Origin: RPQJ01 sp963700045
GTDB lineage: Bacteria; Pseudomonadota; Gammaproteobacteria; Steroidobacterales; Steroidobacteraceae
DNA: 64,000 nt
Direction of reading: 5' to 3'
Assembly (NCBI GenBank): GCA_963700045.1
Contig: CAVOWK010000013.1
Coordinates: forward strand, 62,001-126,000
Position numbers and translations under genes: made by a program. Below, in pieces: positions 1-8,074 of this stretch (positions are counted from its first letter, which is position 1; each line of letters begins with the position of its first letter). The notes beneath the pieces are model-generated. The model was given only the letters and a program-made list of their open reading frames with translations. It was not told the origin of the DNA and made no database searches.

Positions 1-408
1 TGGCTGGTGGGCCTCTGGCTCGCCTGGCGCTACGCGCCCGCCGTGCAGCCTTACCTGGGCGGCTCCCTCACGGGCACGGAACTCCAGGTCTGGGTCGCCC
101 GGATGATCCTGTTGCTCGCCGCGGTGCTGGCGGCCTGGATCCTCGGCAGCCTGCTGGGTTACCTCGTACAGCGTTCAGGTCTCACGCTCGGTCTCGACCG
201 CATCCTGGGCGGAGTGTTCGGCCTGGTCCGTGGCGCCGTCATCGTCGGCTTTGCCGTCATGCTGGCGCAGGCTGCACAGATGCAGGACGAGTCGTGGTGG
301 CAAGAGTCCAAGTTGATTCCGGTAGGTGTAGAGATGGCCTCCGTGCTGGAGGGCTATGTCGAAACCGGGCGACAGGTCATCGACGAAGTCGCCGAGTCGA
401 GTACCTGA
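1..408 (+). CDS. cvpA: CvpA family membrane protein, C-terminal part (cut by window edge)
   Basis: The frame is open from base 1 to the TGA at 406-408, so the start lies outside the window. The visible 135 residues are hydrophobic, with at least two membrane segments (about residues 35-60 and 72-97) and a polar tail ending in EVAESST. CvpA is an inner-membrane protein linked to colicin V export and envelope integrity. It usually lies directly before purF, as here, with a 10-base gap. The assignment rests on that order and on the glycine-rich membrane segment (GLDRILGGVFGLVRGAVIVG), which is typical of the family. Confidence 0.85.
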   Translation, partial: WLVGLWLAWRYAPAVQPYLGGSLTGTELQVWVARMILLLAAVLAAWILGSLLGYLVQRSGLTLGLDRILGGVFGLVRGAVIVGFAVMLAQAAQMQDESWWQESKLIPVGVEMASVLEGYVETGRQVIDEVAESST

Positions 409-418
409 GGGCGCAACC

Positions 419-1930
419 ATGTGTGGCATCGTCGGTATCGTGGGTTTCACTCCGGTCAACCAGCAGATCTACGACGCGCTCACCGTCCTGCAGCATCGTG
501 GACAGGATGCGGCGGGCATCATGACGGAGCACGAGGGTGCGCTGTACCTGCGCAAGGACGTGGGTCTCGTGCGCGACGTGTTCCAGCAGCGGCACATGTT
601 GCAGCTGAAGGGCAATATCGGCATCGGTCACGTGCGCTACCCGACGGCGGGCTGCGACAGTTCCGACGAGGCGCAGCCGTTCTACGTCAATGCGCCGTAT
701 GGCATCTGCCTCGCGCACAACGGCAACCTCACCAACGCCCGGCAGCTCGCGGACGTGCTGATGCGCGAGGACCGCCGGCACCTGAACACCTCGTCCGACT
801 CCGAAGTGCTGCTCAACGTGCTCGCGAGCGAGCTGCAGCGGTTCGGCACGACGAGCGCCTCGGCTGCCGACATCTTCGCCGCGATCAGCGCCACGTTCCG
901 CCGGATCCAGGGCGGCTACGCTGTCGTCGCGATGATCCTCGGCCACGGCGTGATCGGCTTCCGCGATCCGCACGGCATCCGACCGCTGGTCATCGGCAAG
1001 CGCGACACACCGCGCGGCCGCGAGCACATGATCGCGTCGGAAAGCGTCGCGCTCGACCAGAGCGGCTTCGAGCTGATGCGCGACGTGGGTCCGGGGGAGG
1101 CCGTCTACATCGACGAGACCGGCCGCCTGCACACGAAGCAGTGCGCAAGCCCCGTGCGTCACACGCCGTGCATCTTCGAGTACGTGTACTTTGCGCGGCC
1201 CGATTCGATCATCGACAACATCTCGGTCTACAAGGCGCGCCTGCGCATGGGCGAGCTGCTGGCGGACAAGATCCGTCGCACGCGCCCGCACCACGACATC
1301 GACGTCGTGATCCCGATTCCGGACACCAGCCGCACGAGCGCGATGCAGGTCGCGCAGATCCTCGGCGTCAAGTACCGCGAGGGGTTCATCAAGAACCGCT
1401 ACATCGGCCGCACCTTCATCATGCCGGAGCAGGGCCAGCGCAAGAAGTCGGTGCGCAACAAGCTCAATGCGATCGATCTCGAGTTCCGCGGCAAGAACGT
1501 GCTGCTGGTCGACGACTCGATCGTGCGCGGCACCACGTCGGCGCAGATCATCGAGATCGCGCGCGAAGCGGGCGCCAACAAGGTGTATTTCGCCTCGGCC
1601 GCGCCGCCGGTGCGTTACCCGAACGTCTACGGCATCGACATGCCGGCGGCTTCCGAACTCGTCGCGGCGGGCCGCACCGAGGACGAGGTGGCCAGGCTGA
1701 TCGGCGCGGACTGGCTGATCTACCAGGACCTCGAGGACCTCGTGAAGGCCGTGCGCCACCACGACTCGGGCGTGAGCCAGTTCGACACGTCGTGCTTCTC
1801 GGGTGAGTACGTCACTGGCGACATCACGCCCGAATACCTCGACCGGCTGCAGCGCGAGCGGTCGGATCTCGCCAAGCAGACCCGCAACAACGGCACGGCC
1901 GCCTCGGGCGTGCTGAAGGCCGTCGTCTGA
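419..1930 (+). CDS. purF: Amidophosphoribosyltransferase (first step of purine synthesis)
   Basis: The 503-residue protein transfers the glutamine amide to PRPP, giving 5-phosphoribosylamine. The ATG at 419 is chosen because the next codon is Cys (MCGIVGIVG): processing exposes this Cys as the class II glutaminase nucleophile. The N-terminal half is the Ntn-hydrolase glutaminase domain, with HNGNLTN and SSDSEVLLN motifs. The C-terminal half is a phosphoribosyltransferase domain with the PRPP loop VLLVDDSIVRGTTS. Length matches E. coli PurF (about 505). It is downstream of cvpA, probably in one operon. Confidence 0.97.
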   Translation: MCGIVGIVGFTPVNQQIYDALTVLQHRGQDAAGIMTEHEGALYLRKDVGLVRDVFQQRHMLQLKGNIGIGHVRYPTAGCDSSDEAQPFYVNAPYGICLAHNGNLTNARQLADVLMREDRRHLNTSSDSEVLLNVLASELQRFGTTSASAADIFAAISATFRRIQGGYAVVAMILGHGVIGFRDPHGIRPLVIGKRDTPRGREHMIASESVALDQSGFELMRDVGPGEAVYIDETGRLHTKQCASPVRHTPCIFEYVYFARPDSIIDNISVYKARLRMGELLADKIRRTRPHHDIDVVIPIPDTSRTSAMQVAQILGVKYREGFIKNRYIGRTFIMPEQGQRKKSVRNKLNAIDLEFRGKNVLLVDDSIVRGTTSAQIIEIAREAGANKVYFASAAPPVRYPNVYGIDMPAASELVAAGRTEDEVARLIGADWLIYQDLEDLVKAVRHHDSGVSQFDTSCFSGEYVTGDITPEYLDRLQRERSDLAKQTRNNGTAASGVLKAVV

Positions 1931-1944
1931 CGCGTCGTCTGACC
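1921..1944 (+). repeat. Tandem 12-bp duplication over the purF stop
   Basis: CGTCGTCTGACG (1921-1932) is followed at once by CGTCGTCTGACC (1933-1944). The first copy contains the purF stop. The duplicated segment lies in the 5' part of the glycerate-kinase reading frame, where the start codon would be expected, so it may have affected how that gene is initiated. Confidence 0.7.
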
Positions 1945-2007
1945 GCGCGCAACATCCTCCTGGATTGCTTTCGCGCCGCGCTCGCCGCGGTCGACGGACG
2001 GCGGGTC

Positions 2008-3195
2008 GTGCAGCAGGAACTCACCCGACGGCCACTGCGCGGTCCGTGGCACGTGGTCGCAATCGGCAAGGCCGCTGCAGCGATGGCGCAAGGCGCGATC
2101 GCCGCGCTGGACGCGCAGATTGCCGGCGGCGTGGTCGTCGTCCCGGTCGAGCACGTGCCGGCCGGCTTCAATCCCGCGACGCACGGCCTGCGCGTCACGT
2201 ACGGATCGCATCCCATGCCCGACGAGGCGAGCCTCGCCGCAGGCCAGCTGGTCGCCGACTTCGTGACCGGACTCGATGCCAAAGCGCAGGTGCTGTTCCT
2301 GGTCTCCGGCGGCGCCTCGAGCCTCGTCGACTGGCTCGTACCTGGCGCCAGTCTCGCCGACCTGCAGGCATTGAATCGGTGGGCACTGCAATCCGGCGCT
2401 CCCATCGCGCAGGTCAATGCCACGCGCCGACGCCTCTCGAGACTGAAGGGCGGTGGCCTCGCACGGCTCGCGTATGGCCGGCGCACGCAGGCGCTGATGA
2501 TTTCCGACGTGCCTGGCGACGATCCACGCATCATCGGTTCCGGACTGTTGCATGCGTTCCCGGATGAACATGCAGACGAGCCAGGCACGGCGGCGCTGCC
2601 GCCGGAACTGCGCGCTCTCCTGGACCGACTCCATTCGAGCCCGAAGACCATCGCGGGAGTGCCCGAGGTGCCGGTGCGAATCGTGGCGTCGCTCAGGTCT
2701 GCCTGTCGCGCTGCGGCAGCAGCGGCACGCGCACAGGGGCTGCAGGCAAGCGTGGTGCGCGCGCGCATCGACGGTGACGCGGCCGAACTCGGGGCCCGTT
2801 TCGTCACATCGCTTGCGCGGCAGTCCGCAGGTATCGTGCAGGTCCGGGGCGGCGAATCCACGGTGCGCTTGCCGGCGCAGCCGGGTCACGGTGGCCGGAA
2901 CCAGCACCTGGCGCTCGCCGCCGCGCTCGAACTCGAACGCCGCGGACTGCACGATGCGCACCTGCTCGCCGCTGGCACGGACGGCATCGATGGCGCATCA
3001 AGCGATGCGGGCGCGCTGGTCGACGATGAGACGTGCCAGCGTGGACGCGACGCGGGTTGCGATCCCATCGTCTCGCTCGCACGCGCGGATTCCGGTACTT
3101 TTCTCGAGGCGACCGGCGATCTGCTGCATACTGGACCGACGCTGACGAATGTCGGCGATCTGGTGCTGGGGCTGCGGCTGGGAGGGCATGGATGA
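2008..3195 (+). CDS. Glycerate 2-kinase, GckA/TtuD (MOFRL) family
   Basis: This is a kinase of the DUF4147/MOFRL type that phosphorylates glycerate. Recognisable parts are the GKAAAAMAQGA segment, the SGGASSLV loop, LKGGGLARLAYGR, and the C-terminal MOFRL-type GHGGRNQHLALAAAL and AGTDGIDGAS. GTG 2008 is the first usual start codon. However, the same frame stays open upstream to before 1939, and its residues (TARNILLDCFRAALAAVDGR) look like the normal family N-terminus. The true start may therefore be a rare codon such as CTG 1939, giving about 418 residues, near family length. It overlaps the next gene by ATGA. Confidence 0.85.
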   Translation: MQQELTRRPLRGPWHVVAIGKAAAAMAQGAIAALDAQIAGGVVVVPVEHVPAGFNPATHGLRVTYGSHPMPDEASLAAGQLVADFVTGLDAKAQVLFLVSGGASSLVDWLVPGASLADLQALNRWALQSGAPIAQVNATRRRLSRLKGGGLARLAYGRRTQALMISDVPGDDPRIIGSGLLHAFPDEHADEPGTAALPPELRALLDRLHSSPKTIAGVPEVPVRIVASLRSACRAAAAAARAQGLQASVVRARIDGDAAELGARFVTSLARQSAGIVQVRGGESTVRLPAQPGHGGRNQHLALAAALELERRGLHDAHLLAAGTDGIDGASSDAGALVDDETCQRGRDAGCDPIVSLARADSGTFLEATGDLLHTGPTLTNVGDLVLGLRLGGHG

Positions 3196-4442
3196 CGTTG
3201 CGGGCATTGATCGTTAGCGACCGTGCGGATTACCGGCAGCAGCTCGCGCATCACGTCACGCTCGAATGGCGCGATGCCTTACCGGCCGAGTATGAGCCCG
3301 CCACGCGCGGACGCCTGCCCGCAGGATTCACCGGCGTCGCCTACGACGTCGTGCTGCTCGACCACGAAGTGCAGGACTCGCGAGGCCTGGAATGGCTCGA
3401 GGACCTGGCCGACAGGCCTGGTTTTCCGCCTATCGTTTACTTCGCGCCCGGCGGTGGCGGCGCAGTCGGCGACAAGGCCAGGTCCGTGGGCGCGCTGGCC
3501 GTGCTGACGCGCACGGACTTCGAGCACGCGGACCTGTGTGGCGCACTGCGGACGGCGCTGGCCAGTCGCCGCAACGTGCTGGCGGAAACGTCGCGCGCGG
3601 CGCTCGAGCAGTGTCCGCCTGATCGCTTCGGTTCGGTGCGCATCCGCGGCCACCGCTGCCTGCGCCGCCTCGCCGTGGGTGGTTCCTCGAGCGTATTCCT
3701 CGCCGAAAACGTGCGCACGGGAGAGCAGCGCGTCCTCAAGATCTTCCGGCAGGTGCCGGATATCGTCGAAGGCAGCACGACGTTCGATCGTTTCCTGCGC
3801 GAATTCGATCTCGTGGCGCACCTGCGGCATCCGAACATCGCGCGCATCTTCGACATCGGCATCGCGGACGATCATCTCTACCTCGCCATGGAGTTCTTCC
3901 CGGGCGGCGACCTGCGCTCGCGCATGCGTGAGCGTCTCGATCCGAAGCAGGCGCTGGGCTACGTGCGGCAGATGGCAGCCGCGCTCGGCGCACTGCACGA
4001 GGTCGGCGTCCTGCATCGCGACGTGAAACCGGGCAACCTGCTGTTGCGCGAGGACGGCTCGGCCGCCTTCATCGACTTCGGGCTCGCGCGCCAGCTGGGC
4101 CTGGAAAGCGACATCACGGGCATCGGCACGATTTTCGGCACGCCGCACTACATGAGCCCCGAGCAGGGTCATGGCTCGCTGCTCGACGAACGCAGCGACC
4201 TCTACAGTCTTGGCGTGGTGTTGTTCGAGATGCTGACCGGGGCCAAGCCGTACATCGCGGAAACGCCGCTCGCGGTGATCTACATGCACGCCAATTCGCC
4301 GGTCCCGCGCCTGCCGCAGAACCTGGCGTACCTGCAGCCGTTGCTCGATGGCTTGCTCGCCAAGAAGCCGGCCGACCGCTTGCCGTCGGCCGCCGCGATC
4401 GTCGCGAACATCGACGAGCTGCTCAAGAGCGCAGCCGCCTGA
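3192..4442 (+). CDS. Serine/threonine protein kinase with N-terminal receiver-like domain
   Basis: The 416-residue protein starts at ATG 3192, inside the previous stop (ATGA), so the two genes are translationally coupled. Residues about 1-130 have a response-regulator fold (LRALIVSD, then VVLLDHEV with an Asp near 57). The conserved receiver Lys is replaced in LTRTD, so phosphotransfer is doubtful. A Hanks-type kinase follows, with a VLKIF lysine, HRDVKPGNLL catalytic loop, DFGLA and GTPHYMSPEQ. No membrane segment or PASTA repeat is present, so it is probably cytoplasmic. Its target is unknown. Coupling to a glycerate kinase hints at metabolic control, but that is inference. Confidence 0.88.
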   Translation: MTLRALIVSDRADYRQQLAHHVTLEWRDALPAEYEPATRGRLPAGFTGVAYDVVLLDHEVQDSRGLEWLEDLADRPGFPPIVYFAPGGGGAVGDKARSVGALAVLTRTDFEHADLCGALRTALASRRNVLAETSRAALEQCPPDRFGSVRIRGHRCLRRLAVGGSSSVFLAENVRTGEQRVLKIFRQVPDIVEGSTTFDRFLREFDLVAHLRHPNIARIFDIGIADDHLYLAMEFFPGGDLRSRMRERLDPKQALGYVRQMAAALGALHEVGVLHRDVKPGNLLLREDGSAAFIDFGLARQLGLESDITGIGTIFGTPHYMSPEQGHGSLLDERSDLYSLGVVLFEMLTGAKPYIAETPLAVIYMHANSPVPRLPQNLAYLQPLLDGLLAKKPADRLPSAAAIVANIDELLKSAAA

Positions 4443-4452
4443 GGCCTTGTTG

Positions 4453-5043
4453 GTGAGCGTTCCCGTCGTGCTGCAGTCGACGACCGATCCGCGCTGGTTC
4501 CAGCTCGCCGTGGAGCGCTGGCAGGACCTGCTGCTCGATCACGCGAATTGCGAGAAGAAGGCCGCGTCGACGGCGCTCGCCCTGATGTTCTCGTACCCCG
4601 AGGACTTCGAGCTGGCCGACCGCATGTCGCGCCTGGCACGCGAGGAGTTGCGGCATTTCGAACTGGTGCAGCAGCAACTGACGGCGCTGCAGGTGCCGTT
4701 CCGGCGCCTGAGCCCGTCACGCTATGCCGAGGGCCTGCGCAAGGCATTGCGGCGCACGGAACACGAGCGCCGGATGGACCTGCTGCTGATCGGTGCGTTG
4801 ATCGAAGCGCGCTCGCACGAGCGGTTCATCGGTCTGATCCCGTTACTCGGCGAACCCCTGGGACCGTTCTACGCGTCGCTTGCGGCGGCCGAGGCCCGTC
4901 ACGCCGGTCTCTACCTGCGCCTGGCGGACAAGCGGGGCGACGGTGCGCGGGAGCGCCTGCAGCAGCTGGCAGCGGTCGAGGCGGAGCTTGCCGTGGCGCC
5001 GGACGCCGAGTTCCGGTTTCACTCCGGCACGCCGGAAGGGTGA
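4453..5043 (+). CDS. miaE: tRNA-(ms2io6A37) hydroxylase
   Basis: The 196-residue ferritin-like di-iron monooxygenase hydroxylates the isopentenyl group of ms2i6A at tRNA position 37. Metal-ligand motifs are visible: HANCEKKAAS, then REELRHFELV, then EARSHERF and EARHAGLY, the E-ExxH-E-ExxH pattern of the family. The start is GTG 4453. TTG 4447 or 4450 in the same frame are alternatives, and no ATG precedes the conserved region. It lies 10 bases behind the kinase gene and is convergent with lpxH. Its stop codon abuts a 9-bp repeat array. Confidence 0.9.
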   Translation: MSVPVVLQSTTDPRWFQLAVERWQDLLLDHANCEKKAASTALALMFSYPEDFELADRMSRLAREELRHFELVQQQLTALQVPFRRLSPSRYAEGLRKALRRTEHERRMDLLLIGALIEARSHERFIGLIPLLGEPLGPFYASLAAAEARHAGLYLRLADKRGDGARERLQQLAAVEAELAVAPDAEFRFHSGTPEG

Positions 5044-5171
5044 GGAAGGGCAGGAAGGGCAGGAAGGGGAGGAAGGGGAGGAAGGGCAGGAAGCGGCCTG
5101 TAGCTTCCTGTCCTTCCTGTCCTTCCTGCACTTCCTCACCTTCCTGCCCTTCCTGCCCTTCCTCACCTTCC
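5044..5171. repeat. 9-bp repeat array forming a long hairpin between convergent genes
   Basis: Five units of GGAAGGGCA or GGAAGGGGA (5044-5088) run up to GGAAGC-GGCCTGTA-GCTTCC (5089-5108). Seven pyrimidine units of type TGCCCTTCC or TCACCTTCC (5109-5171) follow. The two arms are complementary except at scattered positions, so a stem of about 50 bp with an 8-base loop can form on either strand. The array starts directly after the miaE stop and ends over the lpxH stop (5163-5165). It may act as a bidirectional terminator. It could also vary in copy number, since it is a pure tandem repeat. Confidence 0.85.
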
Positions 5172-5900
5172 CAGTGCCCGTAGCTCCACCCCATCGTCGC
5201 GCCACTCGAGCACGCTCCCTTGCGAGTGCCAGTCGCCGAGCACGATGCGGCGCGCCGGTTTGCCATCCACCTCGAGCGCATGAATCGCCGGGCGGTGGGT
5301 ATGCCCATGCACCAGCGTGCTGACGCGAGCCTGCCGCAACGATTTGACGATTTCCGCTGGCGTCACGTCCATGATCTCGGGCGCCGTGACACCCACGTGC
5401 ATCTGGCTTCCCGCCCGCAGTTTCCTGCCCAGCCTGCGCCGAGACTCGAGGCTCAGATGGCGCAGCAGCAAGAGCGTGAGGGGATTGCGCAGGATCCGCC
5501 GCAGACGCTGGTAGCTGGTGTCGCCGGTGCACAGCACGTCGCCGTGCATCAGCAGCACACGCTCGCCATGCAGGTCGACGACGGTGCCGTCCTCGAGCAG
5601 GGTGCAGCCGGTCTCGGCGGCGAAGCGCGCACCGACGAGAAAATCGCGATTGCCGTGCATGAAATACGTGGGTACTCCCGCATCGTGCAGCGCGCGCAGC
5701 TCCGCAACGATCGAGCGTACCGCCGGATCGGGGTCGTCGTCGCCGAGCCAGGCTTCGAACAGGTCGCCGAGGATGTAGAGCGCACGCGCCGCGCGTGCCT
5801 CGCCGCGCAGGAAAGCGACAAATTGGCGCGCGATCCCGGGTGTCGAGGGATCGAGGTGCAGGTCCGAGATCAGCAGCGTCGGGCGGCGGCCGGTGTTCAC
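5163..5900 (-). CDS. lpxH: UDP-2,3-diacylglucosamine diphosphatase
   Basis: This lipid A enzyme (245 residues from GTG 5900) hydrolyses UDP-diacylglucosamine to lipid X at the inner face of the membrane. All calcineurin-like metal motifs are present: LISDLHLD, GDLFEAWLGDDD, HGNRDFLVG, LMHGDVL and HGHTHRP. Length agrees with the family (about 240). The reading frame has no stop separating it from the cyclophilin frame upstream, so GTG 5900 is inferred from where LpxH similarity begins. The stop codon lies inside the last unit of the 9-bp repeat array. Confidence 0.92.
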   Translation of the reverse strand: MNTGRRPTLLISDLHLDPSTPGIARQFVAFLRGEARAARALYILGDLFEAWLGDDDPDPAVRSIVAELRALHDAGVPTYFMHGNRDFLVGARFAAETGCTLLEDGTVVDLHGERVLLMHGDVLCTGDTSYQRLRRILRNPLTLLLLRHLSLESRRRLGRKLRAGSQMHVGVTAPEIMDVTPAEIVKSLRQARVSTLVHGHTHRPAIHALEVDGKPARRIVLGDWHSQGSVLEWRDDGVELRALGR

Positions 5901-6508
5901 TTGGGACGTTGCAGCCGCGCCGACGATGCGGGCGGTCGAGATGACGACTGGCTGCAGGGGCGCGTCTTCCTGGAATGGGCCGCTCGAGCCCGTCGCGACG
6001 CTGGCGATCCGGTCGACGACATCCATGCCTTCGATCACGCGCCCGAAGACCGCATAACCCCAGCGTGCAGGGGAAGGGTCGAGCGCGATGTTGTCGGCAA
6101 CGTTGACGTAAAACTGGGACGTCCCGCTGTGCGGATCCCCGGTGCGCGCCAGGGCGACCGTGCCGCGCCGGTTGCTCAGGCCGTTGCCACTTTCATTGGG
6201 CACGCCGCCGCGGACCGGCTTTTCGGCGCCGTCCGGCAGGTACCCACCCCCCTGGATCACGAAATTGCCGATGACCCGGTGGAAGACCGTGCCGTCGTAA
6301 TGCTGGTCACCGACGTATTGCAGGAAGCTCACCGAGCCGTGAGCGGTGCCCGTGCAGGGTCGACCTCGACCGTGAAGGCGCCCAGCGTCGTTTCGAAACG
6401 GACCCGCTGCGGTCCGGCCGGAGCGGCATCCTGCGACCACGCGGGTGCGCAAAGTCCGGCGGCGAGGAGCAGCATGACTCGCGAGAAAATCGGAAAACTC
6501 AGGGACAT
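5901..6508 (-). pseudogene. Periplasmic cyclophilin-type peptidyl-prolyl isomerase, frameshifted and fused to lpxH
   Basis: From ATG 6508 the first 59 residues give a signal peptide (cleavage near APAWSQ) and the cyclophilin start VRFETTLGAFTVEVDPARAP, then a stop at 6329-6331. The rest of the domain continues in another frame: FLQYVGDQHYDGTVFHRVI, FVIQGGGY, SGTSQFYVNV and WGYAVFGRVIEGMDVVD. A small indel near 6,330-6,345 therefore breaks the gene. The second part lacks its own stop and reads straight into lpxH. If the indel is an assembly error, the product would be an exported PpiA-like isomerase with an unusual in-frame run into LpxH. Confidence 0.8.
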
Positions 6509-6616
6509 TCGGCACCCGTCAATCGAAAGACACTGCGCGGATGGTAAGCGTCCCGGGGCCCACGGGCCAGCGCCGGAGGAGAAGGCAGTCGACCCGTTCC
6601 GGTAAGATGTGCGGCC

Positions 6617-8041
6617 ATGCCTGCCGCCGCCCAAATCACGCGTTTTGCACCGAGCCCGACGGGAGCGCTGCACCTGGGCAACGCCCGCACGGCGCTGTTC
6701 AGCTGGCTCGTCGCGCGCGCGTCGGGCGGTCGCTTCGTGCTGCGTGTCGAGGATACCGATGCCGGCCGCAGCCAGGACGCGTTGCTCGAGCGGCAACTCG
6801 ACGAACTGCGCTGGCTGGGCATCACCTGGGACGAAGGTCCGGACGTGGGCGGTCCGCACGGTCCGTATCGGCAGAGCGAGCGCAGTTCCATCTACGCCAA
6901 CGCGCTGACGAAGCTCGAGGCGAATGGCCAGACCTATCCGTGCTTCTGCTCGCCCGAGGAGCTGCAGCTATCGCGCAAGACGCAACTGGCTGCCGGCAGG
7001 CCACCGCGGTATGCGCGCACCTGCGCGGGCTTGAGCCAGGTCGAGGCGCAGCGACGCATCGACTCCGGCAAGGCACCGGCAATTCGCTTCCGCGTGCCGG
7101 ACCATCGCACCGTCGAGTTCGTGGATCGTGTCCACGGCCTACAGCGCTTCCAGTCCGACGACATCGGCGACTTCGTGATCCGTCGTGCCGATGGCAGCGT
7201 GTCGTTCTTCCTCGGCAACGCGGTGGACGACTCGGCGATGGGCATCACGCTCGTCCTGCGGGGCGACGACCACCTGGCCAACACGCCGCGCCAGCTGTTG
7301 CTGCTCGAAGCCCTCGGCATGCCGCTGCCCGAGTACGGTCATTTGCCGCTGGTGCTGACTCCCGGCGGCACGCCGCTGTCGAAGCGCGAGGGCGCGGCCA
7401 GCTTGACCGACCTGCGTGAACAGGGATTCCTGCCCGCTGCGGTCTGCAATTACCTGGTCCGCCTGGGGCATGCCTGCGGTCACGACGGCTGGCTGGCGAT
7501 GGAACAGCTTGCGTCGCACTTCGACCTCGGCCGCACGAGCCACTCTGCCGCGCGTTTCGACGACGCGCAGCTGCGCCACTGGCAGCGCGAGGCCGTGACG
7601 CACTCGACCGATGCACAGATCGAGCAGTGGCTCGGCACGCACCTCGATGCGTTGCCAGCGGGTGAGGAGCGCAACAAGTTCGTCGCGGTGGTGAAGGGCA
7701 ATGTCCTGTTTCCCGCCGAGGTCGACGAACTCGTGGCCGTGGTCGCCAGCGATTCGGTGCCGGTGTCGGCGGAAGCGGCCGCGCAGATCACCGAGGCTGG
7801 ACCGGAGTTCTTCGCGAGCGCCGGCCAGTTGCACGGCGCGAGCGCCGGCGACTTCAAGGCCTGGACGCGCGCCATTGCTGCAGCGACGGGTCGCAAAGGC
7901 GCCGGACTCTTCATGCCGCTGCGCTCGGCGCTGACCGGCGCCACGCACGGGCCCGAACTCGCGCCACTCGTCGGCCTGATGGGCACAGCCCGTGTCGTTG
8001 GCCGGCTCGAGTCTGCCCGCGCGCTCGCCACGCGTCACTGA
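6617..8041 (+). CDS. gltX: Glutamate--tRNA ligase
   Basis: This 474-residue class I synthetase charges tRNA-Glu. The N-terminus has RFAPSPTGALHLGNARTA, containing the HIGH-type motif, and VEDTD. A zinc-site pattern Cys-x-Cys...Tyr-x3-Cys appears in YPCFCSPEE and RYARTC. The KMSKS equivalent is LSKREGA. Start ATG 6617 gives the family-standard N-terminus. It is followed 33 bases later by cysS, and the two are probably co-transcribed. It is divergent from the cyclophilin gene, so 6509-6616 must carry promoters for both. Confidence 0.96.
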   Translation: MPAAAQITRFAPSPTGALHLGNARTALFSWLVARASGGRFVLRVEDTDAGRSQDALLERQLDELRWLGITWDEGPDVGGPHGPYRQSERSSIYANALTKLEANGQTYPCFCSPEELQLSRKTQLAAGRPPRYARTCAGLSQVEAQRRIDSGKAPAIRFRVPDHRTVEFVDRVHGLQRFQSDDIGDFVIRRADGSVSFFLGNAVDDSAMGITLVLRGDDHLANTPRQLLLLEALGMPLPEYGHLPLVLTPGGTPLSKREGAASLTDLREQGFLPAAVCNYLVRLGHACGHDGWLAMEQLASHFDLGRTSHSAARFDDAQLRHWQREAVTHSTDAQIEQWLGTHLDALPAGEERNKFVAVVKGNVLFPAEVDELVAVVASDSVPVSAEAAAQITEAGPEFFASAGQLHGASAGDFKAWTRAIAAATGRKGAGLFMPLRSALTGATHGPELAPLVGLMGTARVVGRLESARALATRH

Positions 8042-8074
8042 CACAACGATTCCAGGAACAAAGTCGAACGCACC

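Noticed and set aside
5044..5171. CRISPR-like array
   Set aside because: Units are 9 bp, contiguous and without spacers, and no cas genes are present.
5043..5175. Possible Cys-Pro-Ser or Gly-Arg-Lys repeat protein
   Set aside because: The frames are produced by the 9-bp repeat array itself and join unrelated shadow sequence on either side.
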